Notes under the pieces: model-generated | Databases searched by the model: none | What the model saw: only the letters and a program-made list of their open reading frames with translations | What the model was told of the DNA's origin: nothing | Position numbers and translations under genes: made by a program | Shown: piece after piece, positions 12,601-25,432 of the stretch | Position numbering within the stretch: the first letter of the stretch is position 1 | How the letters are laid out: each line of letters starts with the position of its first letter | From: Cyclaneusma minus | Lineage: Eukaryota; Ascomycota; Leotiomycetes; Marthamycetales; Marthamycetaceae | Reading direction: 5' to 3' | Length of the DNA: 64,000 nt | Assembly: GCA_037179335.1 (NCBI GenBank) | Contig: JAKZHN010000006.1 | Location: 1,116,001-1,180,000 of the forward strand

Positions 12601-14070
12601 CGGGTTCCTCTGAAGTATCTCATCGAATAGTGTTTTGGCTTCAGGATGATTCTTAGGAGACAAGTGATACACTAGAGCAGTGGCCAGAAGTGCAGTAAGG
12701 GCCTCGTCTGTGTTGCTGTAGCTCACGCCTGTCTTCTGCGACTCCGCTGCTACAAGCTGTCGACCGGTTCGCATGAGGTCGATGAGGAACGCGTGTTCAT
12801 CGAGAAAGGCATAGTATTCTCCCATAAGTCTGTGTGATAGAATTGAAGTCGAAGACTCCATGCCGTTCGTCATCAGGATGAGGCGATCCTCGGTGCTCAT
12901 AGGAAGCTCAACACCGCCGGTATCGGCATCATCGTCGGCATCAGTGTCGGCGTCTTCGCTTTCATCAGTAGTGTTTGTACTCACAGACTGCTTGATACTG
13001 GCGGGAAAACTGCCAGGAAATGGTGATAATTCGCTGGTCATAAACCCCTGCAGAACCTTCGATAGCCCACTATTGGGGAAGAAATCAAAGTATTGCCTCA
13101 GGATAGTGACGTCGTAATCTTGCAACGAGGCATAGTCTTTCCATTCAATGGCAATGTCCCAGGCGAGCTTGAAGGGGTGCTTGATGATGACCATGTCCGA
13201 TGCAAGCTTTTCTGTCTTTTGACTGACCTCCGCTTTCTGTGTCGTAGGCACGACTGTCAGCATATCGTAGCAGCGTTGGAGAAGCTTCTCCTCGTACTTC
13301 CGCCGCACATCATCGTCAGTGCTCCAGTCAATGATCTTGGCGTACAGATCTTCGAGTGGACTATCTCGCATAACCTCGCGTTTGACCTCCAGGGTAACCT
13401 GGTTGATTCTAGCCCCAAGTCTCGTCTTGCGCTCCCCGATTTCCTTATTAATCCGCTCTTTCTCTTCGCTCTCAGTCAACTGTGCGATGACTTGGTAGGT
13501 GTGGGAGGGATGATAGAGGCGACCTTCGAGGTAGTCGTAGATGGGACTCGTGGGCAAGATAATACTCAACGACTCTCGGTATTGCTGTTTTGTCCCTTGG
13601 TTTTTGGCAAAAGCGGTGAACGAATCGATGACATTCTGACACTTGTACTTTTCATCCTGGCCCATGAAGATTTCAGCGAGCTTGAGGGCAGCATTTTGGT
13701 AGACTGAAATCTTCTCGCTGCCCTGCTTTTCGCAAAGCTTTATGAGACCTTGCCATGCTTGGGGATCATTTGCTTTGAGCTTTGTTGCGGCTCCGTAAGC
13801 ATTCTCAGCGTCTTCAAGCTTATTTTCCTTGTCAAATGCAAAACCCAGGAAAATGTGACTATCCAGGAGTTAGCAAGGCTGCGGTTGTGGTAGGAAGCCC
13901 GGAAAAATGGCAAGGACATTCAGTACATGCCACTCTCAGTTCACTTACGCCTGGTAGTTTCCGGGATCCCCAGAAACGAGCTTCTTTGCCTGGTCGATAG
14001 CTTCGGGGTATTTGCTGGCTTGGATGGAATTTGCAATGGCCTTCAAGGCCGCTTTCCCCGTATTCGACAT
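9691..14070 (-). CDS. SKI3: Ski complex TPR subunit Ski3
   Basis: Two exons, 14070-13949 and 13858-9691, give 1429 residues. The start exon reads MSNTGKAALKAIANSIQASK and ends in a GTAAGT donor; it joins to HIFLGFAFDKENKLEDAENAYGAA. The protein is an almost unbroken run of tetratricopeptide repeats, for example AWVGQGIAALLFGDPKEAKLLF. It has an acidic low-complexity insert near residue 330. Ski3 is the scaffold of the cytoplasmic Ski2-Ski3-Ski8 helicase complex that feeds RNA to the exosome in 3'-5' mRNA decay; the human counterpart is TTC37. Length and repeat density fit. It is divergent from EGH1. Confidence 0.93.
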
Positions 14071-14735
14071 ACTGGCATGACGCAAGCTCCGAATCCGAAG
14101 GAAAACGCGTAGGCAGGAATGTCAAGCAGAAGCTCTGGCAGCTGAACTGGCCGACCAGCTTTGGAAGGTTTCCAAGCGTCTGAGTCTATGCGACCGGGAT
14201 TTGTGTCAGTTTAATGAAGGAGACGAAAGTCGAACTGGACGTGATGCTCATGCGGGAGTGGTGGCGCCAAGACTTTGGACTACTTCAATAACAAGGGTTT
14301 GTTAGCGCAATCTACTACATCAATGTGTGTTATGACGGCACCGGCGCGCACCGGCTCCCGCCGCCAACTCTAACTCCAACTCCCATATGTCCTGTTCCTA
14401 TTCCCTGAAACCACCAGCTTCATGATACTCCGTGCATAAGCAGAGGTCCTCAACCACGTACATTCCGTGCGCCGCTCACATCTCTCCGACCTTTGTGGAC
14501 TATCGTTCTCGCGCCACAGCTCTCCGCCTTGCTTCCGCGCTTCCGCATTCACAACCATGACCTCGTCTGAATAATAATAGTAATTCCCATTTTCTACTTG
14601 ACTCGACGGCGGACCGCCAAGATAGGGGTCGCCTATCGTCCGCTCTGTCTGCGACTATTGCCTTGCAACTGGCACTTCGCTTTCGTCCCTATTCGACTGC
14701 TTCGCTTGCCACTCGCCTCCCGCGGATACGCAACT
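14071..14735. promoter_or_regulatory. Divergent promoter SKI3/EGH1
   Basis: A 665-bp shared upstream region. The frame of EGH1 is open upstream to 14598 but contains no ATG there, so no coding extension is supported. No repeat was seen. Confidence 0.45.
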
Positions 14736-17059
14736 ATGGGCCCACTCAGGCTCACCATTGAGAGAGGCCATTTTCGGGACGCCAATGGCCGGGAAGTCAC
14801 TCTACGAGGTATCAACGTGGCAGGAGATGCCAAATTACCAAGCACACCCAACCTGCCCTCCCACGTTCTCGAAAACTTCTTCGATGGCGATAACGTCAAT
14901 TTCCACAGTCGTCCCTTTGCCCTCGAGGATGCACACCTCCACTTCTCTCGCTTGAAGCGCTGGGGATACAATACCATCAGATATGTGTTTACTTGGGAGG
15001 CTCTTGAGGCCAAAGGGCCAGGCATATACGATGAGGAATGGATCCAACATACTATCGAGATCCTCAGAACTGCTCGAGATTACGGCTTTTACATCTTCAT
15101 GGACCCCCATCAGGACGTCTGGTCTCGATTTGCCGGTGGCTCTGGAGCACCCATGTGGACTCTGTATGCCTGTGGATTGAACCCCGAGGGTTTTGCTGCT
15201 ACGAACGCCGCCATTGTTCACAACACGTATCCCACCCCAGATGATTTCCCCGCAATGATTTGGACTATCAATTATTGTCGCCTTGCGTGCCAGGTTCTTT
15301 TTACCATGTTCTTTGCTGGACGGGACTTTGCCCCCAAGTGTATCATTGATGGCAAGAACATACAGGATTACCTTCAGGACCATTTCATTGGTGCTTGCGA
15401 GCACTTGGCGAAGAGGATCCATGAAGCTGGAGATCTAGAGAATGATGTTGTGATCGGTTGGGAGAGTATGAACGAGCCCAACCGGGGCATAATAGGCTGG
15501 CCAGATCTTTCTGTGCTGCCCTCTGAACAAAAGGCCCGAAAAGGGCCGACGCCCACTCCCTGGCAAGCCATACTGACAGGATCGGGGCGTGCCTTGGAAA
15601 TTGACAGCTACGAGTTTGGCGAGATGGGCCCTTACAAAAGTGGCCGAGCTCTTGTCGATCCTCAAGGTCAGTCGGCATGGCTGCCAGCAGACTACGACGA
15701 TTCTCGTTACGGTTACAAAAGAGATCCGGGGTGGAGGTTAGGAGAATGTATCTGGGCACAGCACGGTGTCTGGGATCCCAAGTCTGATACCCTTTTGAAG
15801 AAAGACTATTTCGCTACTAGCCCCAAGACGGGTGAGGTCCTCGATTATTACGTCTTTACCAACACTTACTTTATGGACTATTATCGACGGCATCGAGACG
15901 CAATCCGAGCTCAGCACAAGGATTCAATCCTCTTTATGCAACCTCCTGTCTTGGAACTTCCACCGTCCTTGAAAGGAACGGATGATGATGACCCAAAAAT
16001 GGTATACGCACCCCATTACTACGACGGTATGACTCTGATGAGGAAGTACTGGAATCGATGGTGGAACATAGACGTTCTTGGGGTTTTGCGTGGAATGAAT
16101 CCAGCCTTTTCTCTCAGGATTGGCGAAACAGCTATACGGAACTCATTCAGAGACCAATTGAGTCGTATTAGACAGGAGGGTCTAGATTACGTGGGCGAGC
16201 ACCCCTGTGTTTTGACCGAATTTGGTATTCCGTATGACATGAACAAAAAAACTGCCTACAAGACAGGAAATTACACGAACCAACTTGCTGCTATGGACGC
16301 AAACCATTTCGCGGTCGAGGGTAGCTTGATGGCTGGTTACACGCTGTGGGTCTACATGACTGAGGTATGTGCTTTTCTCGTCCCTGCTGAAGAGAGCAAC
16401 TAGTTAACATCAGCCCATAGAACAACCATCAACGTGGCGACCAATGGAACGGTGAAGATCTCTCAATCTTCTCACTTGATGACCGCATGCTCCCAGTTTC
16501 ACCTCTCCCCTCCCCTACAGCCGAATCCTCCACCACCACCCTCGACAAAACCGGCCCATCCGTAAAAAAGGAATCCTCTGACGGGTCCACCATCAATCCG
16601 GGCAATCTGAAAGCGAACCTCAAGACCCCCTCTATCACTTCCCAACCCTCCCCATCTTCCCCAGAGCTCACGAATGCTCCTGGTCTGCGCGCCGCTGAAG
16701 CCTACTTACGCCCCTCGCCCATCGCGACTTCCGGCAACGTCATATCCTCCGGCTTCGACCTGCGTAATTGCGTGTTCAGCTTCGAGCTGGATGCTCCTGA
16801 TCAAGCATCAGAAGACTACCCTACGGAGGTTTTCCTACCCGAGTATCATTTTCCAAAAGACAAGTGCGATGTACAAGTGACAGCCGGGAAGTGGAGCATC
16901 AGCACGGATGATAGCGATGGTGGCCTGATCCAGAAATTGAGATGGTGGCATCCGAAGGGCAAAATGAGGTTGAGTGTTAAGGGAGTGATACAGAAGCAGG
17001 CAGGGGTAGAGGAAGAAGACGGCTATTATGACCAGTTGAGCAAGTGCACATTGATGTAG
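14736..17059 (+). CDS. EGH1: GH5 ergosteryl-beta-glucosidase
   Basis: Two exons, 14736-16364 and 16421-17059, give 755 residues. The fold is a glycoside hydrolase family 5 (subfamily 12 type) barrel. The acid/base glutamate is in GWESMNEPNRG (Glu247) and the nucleophile is in HPCVLTEFGIPYD (Glu495). DPHQDVWSRF is also typical. Yeast Egh1 and cryptococcal EGCrP2 cleave steryl glucosides, and related EGCrP1 cleaves glucosylceramide. Both contain the C-terminal beta-sandwich seen here after residue 650. A Ser/Thr/Pro-rich insert near residues 565-630 separates the halves. The enzyme probably acts in the cytosol or vacuole because no signal peptide is seen. The substrate (sterol glucoside versus ceramide) is inferred from the family only. 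Confidence 0.9.
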
Positions 17060-17722
17060 ACACTCGCACCCATGCAAATGGATCGTCGATAGGTATACGT
17101 TCTGGAGGGGCGAATGGCGCGTTGGTAATTCTTTGGGCATTGGTGTATGATGGGGATCGGCAACTTGGTATGGCTTGTTGGGGAGCCATCTTCACGGGCA
17201 ACCTTTGGGGCTGCCTTAGAATTACGGAACCATGCGCATCATTGAACCGTCAAGTCTGCTGTCAGGTTTGCCGCGATGCCTGGTGCTCCTAGTCGAGGGC
17301 GAGGTCGAATTCTGTTGTCTGTAGATTCTGTAGATAAGATATATTATGAAAGCTGGTCCTTCCAAGGTTGGCGTGTGGCTGGTGCGCCTCCCGCGAGGCT
17401 GAATATTAAACTATTTAAATTCCCCAGGCGGCAGACCTCTTCAACATTGAACGGCACAAACCTCACCGTGAAAGGCCTTCCAAATTCCGCCAGTCTGCTG
17501 CGCTACTTTGACATCCGCTCGTCACTGTCTCTCGCAGTCCATCTGCTTCACAGAACCACGCCCATCTTCCTGAATAGTCCCGGTCGCTGACTGCCCCGCC
17601 AGCTTTGGGAGTTCTATCTATGCCCTCACAGCAGCACAACAAGAGGTTGGTCCGGGCATTGGATCGTCCCTCGTAATTGCTTCGACTCTGCGGTCTCCAA
17701 CTATCCCACTTCCTACCTGAAG
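17060..17722. other. Intergenic region, MSN5 promoter
   Basis: No gene supported. It contains the 3' end of EGH1 and a TA-rich core near 17340-17420, including TTAAACTATTTAAATT, about 320 bp upstream of the MSN5 start. Confidence 0.4.
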
Positions 17723-20700
17723 ATGAACGGCACCGCCAATGGCCATGCTCACGCAACACCGAAGCCCAACGATAACTCCGAACTCTTACCGCGCCTCCAG
17801 GAAGCCCTGGGCCTTGTGCACAACCCGTATTCCCCAAACGACGCGCGCAAACAAGCATCCCTGTGGCTTGAAGAGGTCAAGGCGAATGATGAAGCTCCGT
17901 ACCACGGCTTCACTCTGGCCTGCGACAAGAGCCAGACACCCGTAGTTCGCCACTACGCTCTGTCACTTCTCGAATACGCCATCAGGCATAGGTGGACGGA
18001 ATATTCAGAAGACCAGGAAGCTGTCGTTCGAGGTTGGGTCCTACGCCTGTCACAAGAGATCACGAATGACGATCCGCTGTACCTCAGGAATAAGACTGCG
18101 CAACTATGGGTCGAAATCGCGAAGAGGAGCTGGGCAACGACATGGAACGATATGGATGAGCTCCTTCTTCGTCTTTGGGAAAACCCCAGCGGAGTAGTAC
18201 ACAAGGAATTCGTCCTCTTCGTACTGGAAACACTCTCCGAGGAAGTATTCAACGGCGAAGATACGGTCGCTGCGCTCAGAGAGGCTGTGCTTAGCAAAGC
18301 CTGCGTGGAAATCTTCACTCCTGCCACTGTTTTAGCGGAAGCTTTTCCCAATCGGCAGGCAGGCGCAGGCGTGGGCGTGAGATACGGCGATGATGGCTGG
18401 CTCGTAAGACTTGGTCAACTGCTGAGCCAGTGCTTGCAAAACGATGTACAGAACAACGAGCAATATCGTACATGTGCGGTCAAGACGTTGGCAGTGTTCA
18501 GGTCGGTCATGACCTGGGCAATACCCAAAGCTGTCGTTGCGGCCTCATGCGTACAGCGTATGTGCGAGGCTCTGGCCACCGCGAGTGTGAAAGTGCAAAT
18601 GGTGAGATACTTGGGTGCGAAAGCATATTCTTTGGAAAGCTAACATGCGTAGGCTTCTGTCGAGGCGTTGCACTCACTCTACTGCCGCACCCATTTCAGC
18701 GATGAGGAGTTTCTCCAACTAGTCTGCCCAATGTACACAGGTGAAGTCGTGGGTCTTTTGGGGAAACTTTTTGCCTGGTCTGCAGTTGATCCGAATGACA
18801 TTGACGACGAGAAGTATCTGTTTTCGAAGAAGTTTTCCGAGGTATGTTTTACCACCACTTTCAAGGGGCAGCGACCTAACCAAAGCTGCAGATGATGTCA
18901 AACTTGGGTAATTTCGTAGAGCAAAAGATCTCGACAATACCCGATGACTGTGATCTCCCAAATCTTCTCAACCTCTTCCTTGCCATCGTTCGCAGCGAAA
19001 GTTTCGTTGTGTCCATACCCGTCCTTGTCACTTGGCAACGACTGCTCCGCTCTAGTACCATATGCGGGTCTCCTACTTTGACCCCGATGATCGAGCCACT
19101 TCTGCAAGTTTGCTCTTCACGGCTCATTCGTTATGAAAGTCTACCTGAAGATTCTGATGATCCCTCCTTGATATTCCTGCACGAGGACATTGACACTATT
19201 CCAGAACGCCACGCATTCTTGGGAAACTACCGCCGGTACAGCGTTTCAGTCATCGAAACGATTGTTCGCTACAAACAAGCAGACGCCTTGTACCACATCC
19301 TGACCCAAGTTGACGAATCCATGCGGCATTTATACGACGGGCAGGCTCCTTTCTCATTGGCAACTTACAATAAGAATTCTCTCCCAGTTCTTCGAGCTGA
19401 CGCCCAGGTCACGATCGTCGAGGCAGCTTTGAAGGGATACATGAAGTGGCGGTCTGTCTCTGGCACCAAATCCTCACTTAGTGACCAGGAACGAGCATCC
19501 ATTGAAGGCAATATCGAAGCCTGGTGTAACCGAATTCTTTGCCTGAGCTTCGAAGATCCTCTGATCCGCAAGCGTGTGCTCCAGTTGGCCGTTGCATTCT
19601 CGACTTCTGCTCTGGACAAAAATATCGGCTTCATGCTCAAGGTTCTGGAAAACATTCTAATGACTACAGTTGTGGAGCAGCCTGAGTACCGCGCGTATTC
19701 GGATGCTGTGAAAGAGTTACAGAGTGATTGTTTGCACGAGCTTCAGCGGCTTGCAACGAAGATGCCTGATCATCTCCTGGATGTCTACGACCAGCTTGAG
19801 GCCACGATCAATAATATCGTTGCTTCTGGCGCACTTGACGGGAAACAACAAGTATCCTATCAGACGTTCTTGTTTATCATCATCCACCGCGCACAGAAGC
19901 TCAGCCCCGAGACCCGGATGCAGCGTCTTGATAGGTTCATCGCTCCTATCCGCCAGATGTGGCGAAACCAGGCCCTTGACGAGTCGTTGGCCACGTTCAA
20001 CGGCTTTTGCGAAATGATTGGCCTCGGGAAAGTCCGAGAATACTTGATTTCTCGCCGTGTACACGAGGTTCAAGATTGGGCTGGTCTTCCACTAGACGCG
20101 GATGGTCAAGCTATACAAGCTCAACTGAACGAAAACGTGAAGCAGCTTCCTCTGCGGTACACAAGATCGTTTCTTGGCTGTTCTACCGATAGAGTGGACA
20201 GAGGTACACCAGAACACAAAATCTCGTGCGCTATTTGGCAAGAGTCTATGCCCTTGATCTTGCCGGGTCTTCTCAAGTTCCTAAGCCATGCACACGCCTT
20301 TCATAACCCCACGAATTGGTTAGGCCTACCAGACGAGATGCAATCCATAGTTGGACGAATTCTGACTGATAGGTTCTGGCAAGCTGGAATATCCGAAGGT
20401 AGCAAAGATGACTTCTATGCCCGAGTGACTGGTACAAAGACTACCATGGAAGGTTTTGCATCATCCATACGAGGATCGGTGAGAAACGTGCGAGAACAAT
20501 GTTACTCGATCCTTTTCTGCATGAGCCGACTGGATCTGGATTTCTACGGATTCAGCGAGCTTCCAGAGCCATTGGCCCAAGCACTCTTTGCCGATGCGCA
20601 TTACCTCTCTTCACACCAGCTTAACAACCTACTGAATCTAGTGAGATACATGATCGACGATTGTCCAGCCGAAATCCGTCCGCACTTCCTGCCACCAATC

Positions 20701-21645
20701 CTGGCCACCTGCTTCTCAACTATGGATTCCAAGATCGACTCCGAATGGAGCAAGATTTCCCAGAATGAAGCCACTGCATCTCCGGGCGGAGACCTGACAG
20801 AGGAGATGAAGGAGGAGAGCATACTCCGGCAGTTGACATATGCGGCTGTCATGATGGTGGCCGGCGTCTTAGACCCTGCTCGAGCCAGTAAGTCTCAAAG
20901 TATCCTTGAAAAGCTAAATGGCTTATACGTCTCAGACCACCCTGCCCCATCAAAAACTGGGGATGAGAAGCGTTTAGTTGTAGTCAAAGCGCCAGAGGCG
21001 AAGGGCCCCTCGTACCCCACAATGCGCAGGTTCTGCCTGACGACGATGGCGATCCTCGAACCACTCCTTCTCTTCTGCACTCACGCCATCTGTATGCGGG
21101 ATACCCGTTGCTGCAATGTTGTTCTCCGCGTTTTTCGCTCGATTCTCCCCGACGCCGGCAGTACTCAACCGGAACATGCTCTTGGTCCAGACTCCACCAT
21201 GCGACCCATCCGCGAATACATCGCCACAGATGTCCTCAAGGCATGCATAACGTCCCTCCACGAGCCCTACTTCGTCGACTTACAGAAGGACCTCGCACAA
21301 GTCATTGCCGGCATCTTGGTCTGGGTGGGTCGGCACACCGATACGCCCAAGCAGATTTTGCTATCACTCCCGGGGATCCAAGAGCACGATGTCAAGTACT
21401 GCATCGAGCATCTGAATCGACCAGGCACTCAGCAGCGACAGCAACGGGCGCTGGTCCTGGACTTGCTGAAGCACTTGAAAGGCGTGAGTATTAGCGAGCA
21501 AGGCAGAGTTACTAAACCGGCAGGTGATGTGAGGCGGGAGAGGAGCAAGATGCAGCAGGAGTTCATGAAGGTGCATCCGGCGGAGGAGGTGCGACGGGGA
21601 CCGAGCCCGTCGCTAGAAGGCGTGGCTGGCATGTTCGACGAGTGA
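17723..21645 (+). CDS. MSN5: Exportin-5/Msn5 family karyopherin
   Basis: Three exons, 17723-18601, 18653-18841 and 18892-21645, all in phase 0, give 1273 residues. The N-terminal importin-beta segment (ARKQASLWLEEVKANDEAP, HYALSLLEYAIRHRW) is followed by the Xpo1-like region with LYLRNKTAQLWVEIAKRSW. The rest is HEAT-repeat solenoid. Exportin-5 in animals carries pre-miRNA and tRNA out of the nucleus; yeast Msn5 exports phosphorylated regulators such as Msn2, Pho4 and Crz1. The length matches the family. It converges with TPS1, which in yeast is transcribed under Msn2/4 control; I treat this neighbourhood as chance unless it is conserved. Confidence 0.92.
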
Positions 21646-22249
21646 TTCGATACTCCCAAGCTGATTGCGAATTTCATGAAAAGTTTGCCGAGGGCTGGAA
21701 AGGGGTGGCAGGGATGGGAATAGTTCACCAAATCCGAATCGATTCGGCTCAGAACGATGAACTGAACATCTGATTCGAAATTAGAGACTGCTCGGCTCGC
21801 TATTCTGACAAGGAAGAGGGGATATGGTAGATACCTGGGTTTTTTTTGCGCTAGTTACTGCACATCCACGTGATGTTGCCTCAAGCTATTTCTACCCCTT
21901 TTTGCAGCCAGGGAGTCATGCACGTGCCGCTAGAATACCCTACTTTAGCCTGCCAAAAGCGTCTGGCAAACTGGCGAATAGCTTGGATTCTCCAAACCTA
22001 AATAAAAATCAAAACTCCACTTGTGCATATTTTTCATTCATTCCCTCAACATGTTCCGCACACCGTACAGTCACCAGTGTAACAGCTGCATAGCAGTAAT
22101 AAATAATACATCATGTGTCTATTCTCATCATTCGCATGTCTTTTTTCTAGCTACTTCGGCGCCAATGGTGACATGCATTTCAAAAAGGATAAAATAACGC
22201 CATCCCTGGTATCATCCATCATGACGAAATCATTTCATGCCAGACCGCC
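21646..22249. other. Convergent 3' region MSN5/TPS1
   Basis: About 600 bp between converging stop codons. It contains CACGTG-type hexamers near 21870 and 21920, but no gene or repeat is supported. Confidence 0.4.
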
Positions 22250-24021
22250 TCACTTCCTCGACTCCTCAGCCTTAACGGACTCTTCCGCCTCACTGGAGTT
22301 CTTGCCGTCCATAGCCATATCCTTCAGTCCATCCACCATCTCAGAGATCTTCCCCGTGATAGCGGCGCCAGTGGAAGTGGCACCTAGGGTTCCCCTTCTC
22401 GACTTCTTCTCAGCCGCCTCGCTGATTCGCACCAGCTCGTTCACGAACGACTCGCCCCACCACGCGCTCGTGTACCGGAAGACGTACTTCTCAAGCTTCT
22501 TGAAGTTGGCCTCGCGCATCTCTTTGCCCATGGTCACTGAGTCGTGGATGGCCTCGGCTAGCTCTTCGGTGTTCCAGGGGTTGACAATCAGAGAGCCGTT
22601 CAGGGACTGGGCGGCACCTGTGAATTCAGAGAGAATCATGACACCGTGACGCTCGCGCTGCGTGGCGATGTATTCGTACGAGACGAGGTTCATACCGTCG
22701 CGAGTGGACGAGACGAGACAGACGTCGCTGACAGCGTAAAGAGCGGTAAGCTCATCAAAGGGAACGGACTGGTGCAGGAAGTGGATTGGCATAAATTCAA
22801 CCGTGCCTGGGAACTTAGTTAGTGTTTTTCCTCAGATGCTAATCTAGTTATTGTGACGGCTTACCGAATTTGCCATTGATTCTTCCAACCAGCTCGTTCA
22901 CAACAGCGCGCAAGTTCTGGTACTCCTCGACATCTCCACGACTGGGGACGGCAACTTGGACCAAAACCACTTTGCCAACCCATTCAGGGTGCTCGGTCAG
23001 GAACACCTCGAGGGCATGGAGCTTCTGGGGAACGCCCTTGATGTAGTCCAGACGGTCAACACCGACGATAAGCTTGACACCCTCGAATTTTCGCTGGAGG
23101 GCGGCAATACGGTCTTTGACCTTCTTCGTTTCCAGAGCCTCGACAAACTTCTCAGGGTCGATTCCGATAGGGAAAGCAGCAACCGTCACGTATTTGCCTT
23201 GGAATTCAACACCGTTTGGAGTCGTTGGGGTTTCCCTATTCCTGTTAGGGGTCAAAAGCGCCGATAGTGTTGAATTGGTACTTACAGCATACGCGAGCAA
23301 CTGCTCAAGAAATGTCTGGCATAGTCGTAGGTGTGGAAGCCAATGAGATCGCAGTGCAGGACGCCGAGAAGCAGGTCTTCTCGCACCGGCAGAATTCTGT
23401 AGATCTCGCTGCTAGGGAAAGGGGTGTGCAAGAAGAAGCCAATCTTGACATTCTTCTTGGACGTGCCAATTTCCTCACGCAGCATCTGGGGAAGCAGCAT
23501 GAGATGGTAGTCGTGCACCCAAATCAGATCTCCGTCTTGTACGTCCTTTGCCATGGTCTGAGCAAAAATGCGGTTGACCTCCTTGTATGCAGCCCATGCC
23601 GATTCGTCGAAGGTGATCTCACCGGGGTGGTAGTGGAAAAGAGGCCAGAGAATAGAGTCTGTTCAGCGAACGTTAGTACAAGGATTTGTCGGGTAGGATG
23701 GCAGCAGCTTGACTTACTGGAAAAGCCGTTGTAGTGTCTCTCGGCCAGCTCATCGTCGACCATGACCGGGTATGCATCGTATTCATCCTTCAAACGCTTG
23801 ACGACCGGGCCTGCATCGGCCTCGGGGATCTCGATACCAGGCCAGCCGTACCACTGGAATTTGGTGGACTTTGAGAGACCGCTGAGACCAGTGGCCAAGC
23901 CGCCGGAAGACATGGAGAAGTCGTAGGTGCCGTCATCCTTCTTCTTGATGGTGACGGGCATGCGGTTGGAGGCCAGCAGCAGCCTGCCTGGCGCACCAGG
24001 TTCCTGGACGAGAGACGGCAT
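22250..24021 (-). CDS. TPS1: Trehalose-6-phosphate synthase
   Basis: Four exons, 24021-23718, 23658-23286, 23241-22865 and 22806-22250, give 536 residues. It is a GT20 glycosyltransferase that makes trehalose-6-phosphate from UDP-glucose and glucose-6-phosphate. Visible signatures include LLLASNRMPVTI, SSGGLATGLSGL, LIWVHDYHLMLLPQMLR, GFFLHTPFPSSEIYR, VGVDRLDYIKGVPQKL and STRDGMNLVSYEYIA. No phosphatase domain follows, so this is the Tps1 subunit and not Tps2. A low-complexity tail of about 60 residues follows the catalytic core. Two STRE-like CCCCT motifs lie 260-276 bp upstream of the start. Introns are 59, 44 and 58 bp. Confidence 0.95.
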
Positions 24022-24280
24022 GGTGCGTGAAGATTGTCGGGAGTGGAAACACGGCGTCTGTCGGATGGAAGTGAAGTTGGCAAAAGACGTAGAGAAGTTG
24101 CAGGTAGCAGGCGTCGAACTTGGCTGTGGGGAATGGGGGAAGATGCTAGAATCGACAGCCTCTGGAATTACATAGGGCAGCCTGCTTCGGCGGTTTGCAA
24201 GTGATGTCGAAGGAGCAGGTCGGCAGAAGTGGGTTCTTTAGTACCTTCCTGCGAGGCTGATTTCCTTCCGGAGGTCTTGT

Positions 24281-24297
24281 CCCCTCAGAGGGCCCCT
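24281..24297. promoter_or_regulatory. Two STRE-like CCCCT motifs upstream of TPS1
   Basis: CCCCT occurs at 24281-24285 and again at 24293-24297, 260-276 bp upstream of the TPS1 start. CCCCT/AGGGG is the yeast stress response element bound by Msn2/4-type C2H2 factors, and trehalose synthesis genes are classical targets. Pentamers occur often by chance, so this is only a suggestion. Confidence 0.35.
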
Positions 24298-24730
24298 CGC
24301 CGGTATTTCCACGCTCCCCAGCCGCAGATCAGTCATGTCGCATTTCGAGCAGCCAGCACAGTCACATTGATCAAGCGTACGCAGGTACGCAGGGCCTCTC
24401 GCAAGTCGCAACGACGTAATCAACCGTCCTCCCGCACCACCATCGGTCTGACCAAGCAGCGCAGCCATCGGCTGGCTGAGTCTGGTAACTGGTAACAGCA
24501 AGCAAATGCCGTGCCACACGCGTGTCCGGATGCCACATGTGTTGATGCGCGATAGCATACATGTAGTATGCAATAGCTAGATGCACTTTCGTATTTTGCG
24601 CATCATGTCGGGGAAGCACATACGCTCTGCCAGCCAGATTTGTGGAGCCCGGCTGTGGTTTTCGCGACATAGAAATCGATGATATCAGATTTCAACTTGG
24701 CAGCTTCACGCCACCCTTCCAGTAGGAGTA

Positions 24731-24964
24731 CAGTGGGAGGAAAAAAGTCTGAATACAGTCTACAGTTTCTGAATAATTGTAAATATTCCAAATAACTAGA
24801 AATATTCCAAATAACTAGAAATATTCCCAATAACTGGGAATGTCCCAAATTACTTGAAATATTCCAAAGCACCTGGCATATTCCTAATTACTGGAAATAT
24901 TCCTGGTTGTATTCGCGATTATTCAGAGGTTGTAGGCCGTATTCAGACTTTTTTCCACCCACTG
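24731..24964. mobile_element. Tc1/mariner-like MITE with internal 19-bp array
   Basis: The ends are inverted copies. The left end reads CAGTGGGAGGAAAAAAGTCT, and the right end read on the other strand is CAGTGGGTGGAAAAAAGTCT. The match continues inward for about 54 bp with mostly C/T and G/A differences. TA dinucleotides at 24729-24730 and 24965-24966 flank it, as expected for the TA target duplication of Tc1/mariner elements. At 234 bp it has no room for a transposase, so it is a non-autonomous element. Its centre is a seven-unit 19-bp tandem array. Confidence 0.85.
24781..24913. repeat. 19-bp tandem array, seven units (array 2)
   Basis: Seven units in exact 19-bp register start at 24781, 24800, 24819, 24838, 24857, 24876 and 24895. 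The first two are identical (AAATATTCCAAATAACTAG) and the fourth is GAATGTCCCAAATTACTTG. After rotation these match the units of the 33.5-kb array. The array fills the interior of the MITE. Confidence 0.9.
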
Positions 24965-25432
24965 TAGTAGACAGGGCCGCCTAGCCGCCATGTCACAAAT
25001 TCGTACGACCGTCACTTTCTGGAGGCAGGCCTGCCGTATCGCACTAGCGCCCGAATCAGCTAGACTACTTCGGAACTGAGCTCCGCTTCTCCTGCCAATC
25101 ATCCAGTCTTCACATAGCGACTTCTCCAATCAAGTTGAAGAATTGGCAGGTAGAACTGTATGTGGGCGATAGGCATACGTGAGTGCAAGATTGCAAATTA
25201 TTGAACTCTGATTGCTGCTCTCAATAGCGCAAACATACTTAGAAGCCTAGTGTAAAGCTATGTATTGTTATGCTACTAAGCGACCGCACCTCTAGCGCAC
25301 CACGTTCACTCCGACGCGTCCGAGGAAACGCGCTCCAGTCTCCCAACTTCACAGAATTGATCGACCGCACAACACTAAATCTAACCATCTTCATCGCCGG
25401 CTTCCAAACACGCTTAACATTCGCACAAAGCC

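Larger units (their letters stand above)
24022..25432. other. Intergenic region with MITE
   Basis: A 1.4-kb spacer between the divergent TPS1 and HIRIP3-like genes. It holds STRE-like sites and a 234-bp mariner-like MITE at 24731-24964. I see no protein gene in the remaining sequence; the short open frames lack support. Confidence 0.6.

Noticed and set aside
14598..14735. N-terminal extension of EGH1
   Set aside because: The frame is open but has no ATG before 14736, and the family begins near MGPLRLTIERGHF.
17723..24021. Functional link between neighbouring MSN5 and TPS1
   Set aside because: In yeast Msn5 exports Msn2, which activates trehalose genes. Adjacency in one genome is not evidence of co-regulation, and the genes converge without a shared promoter.
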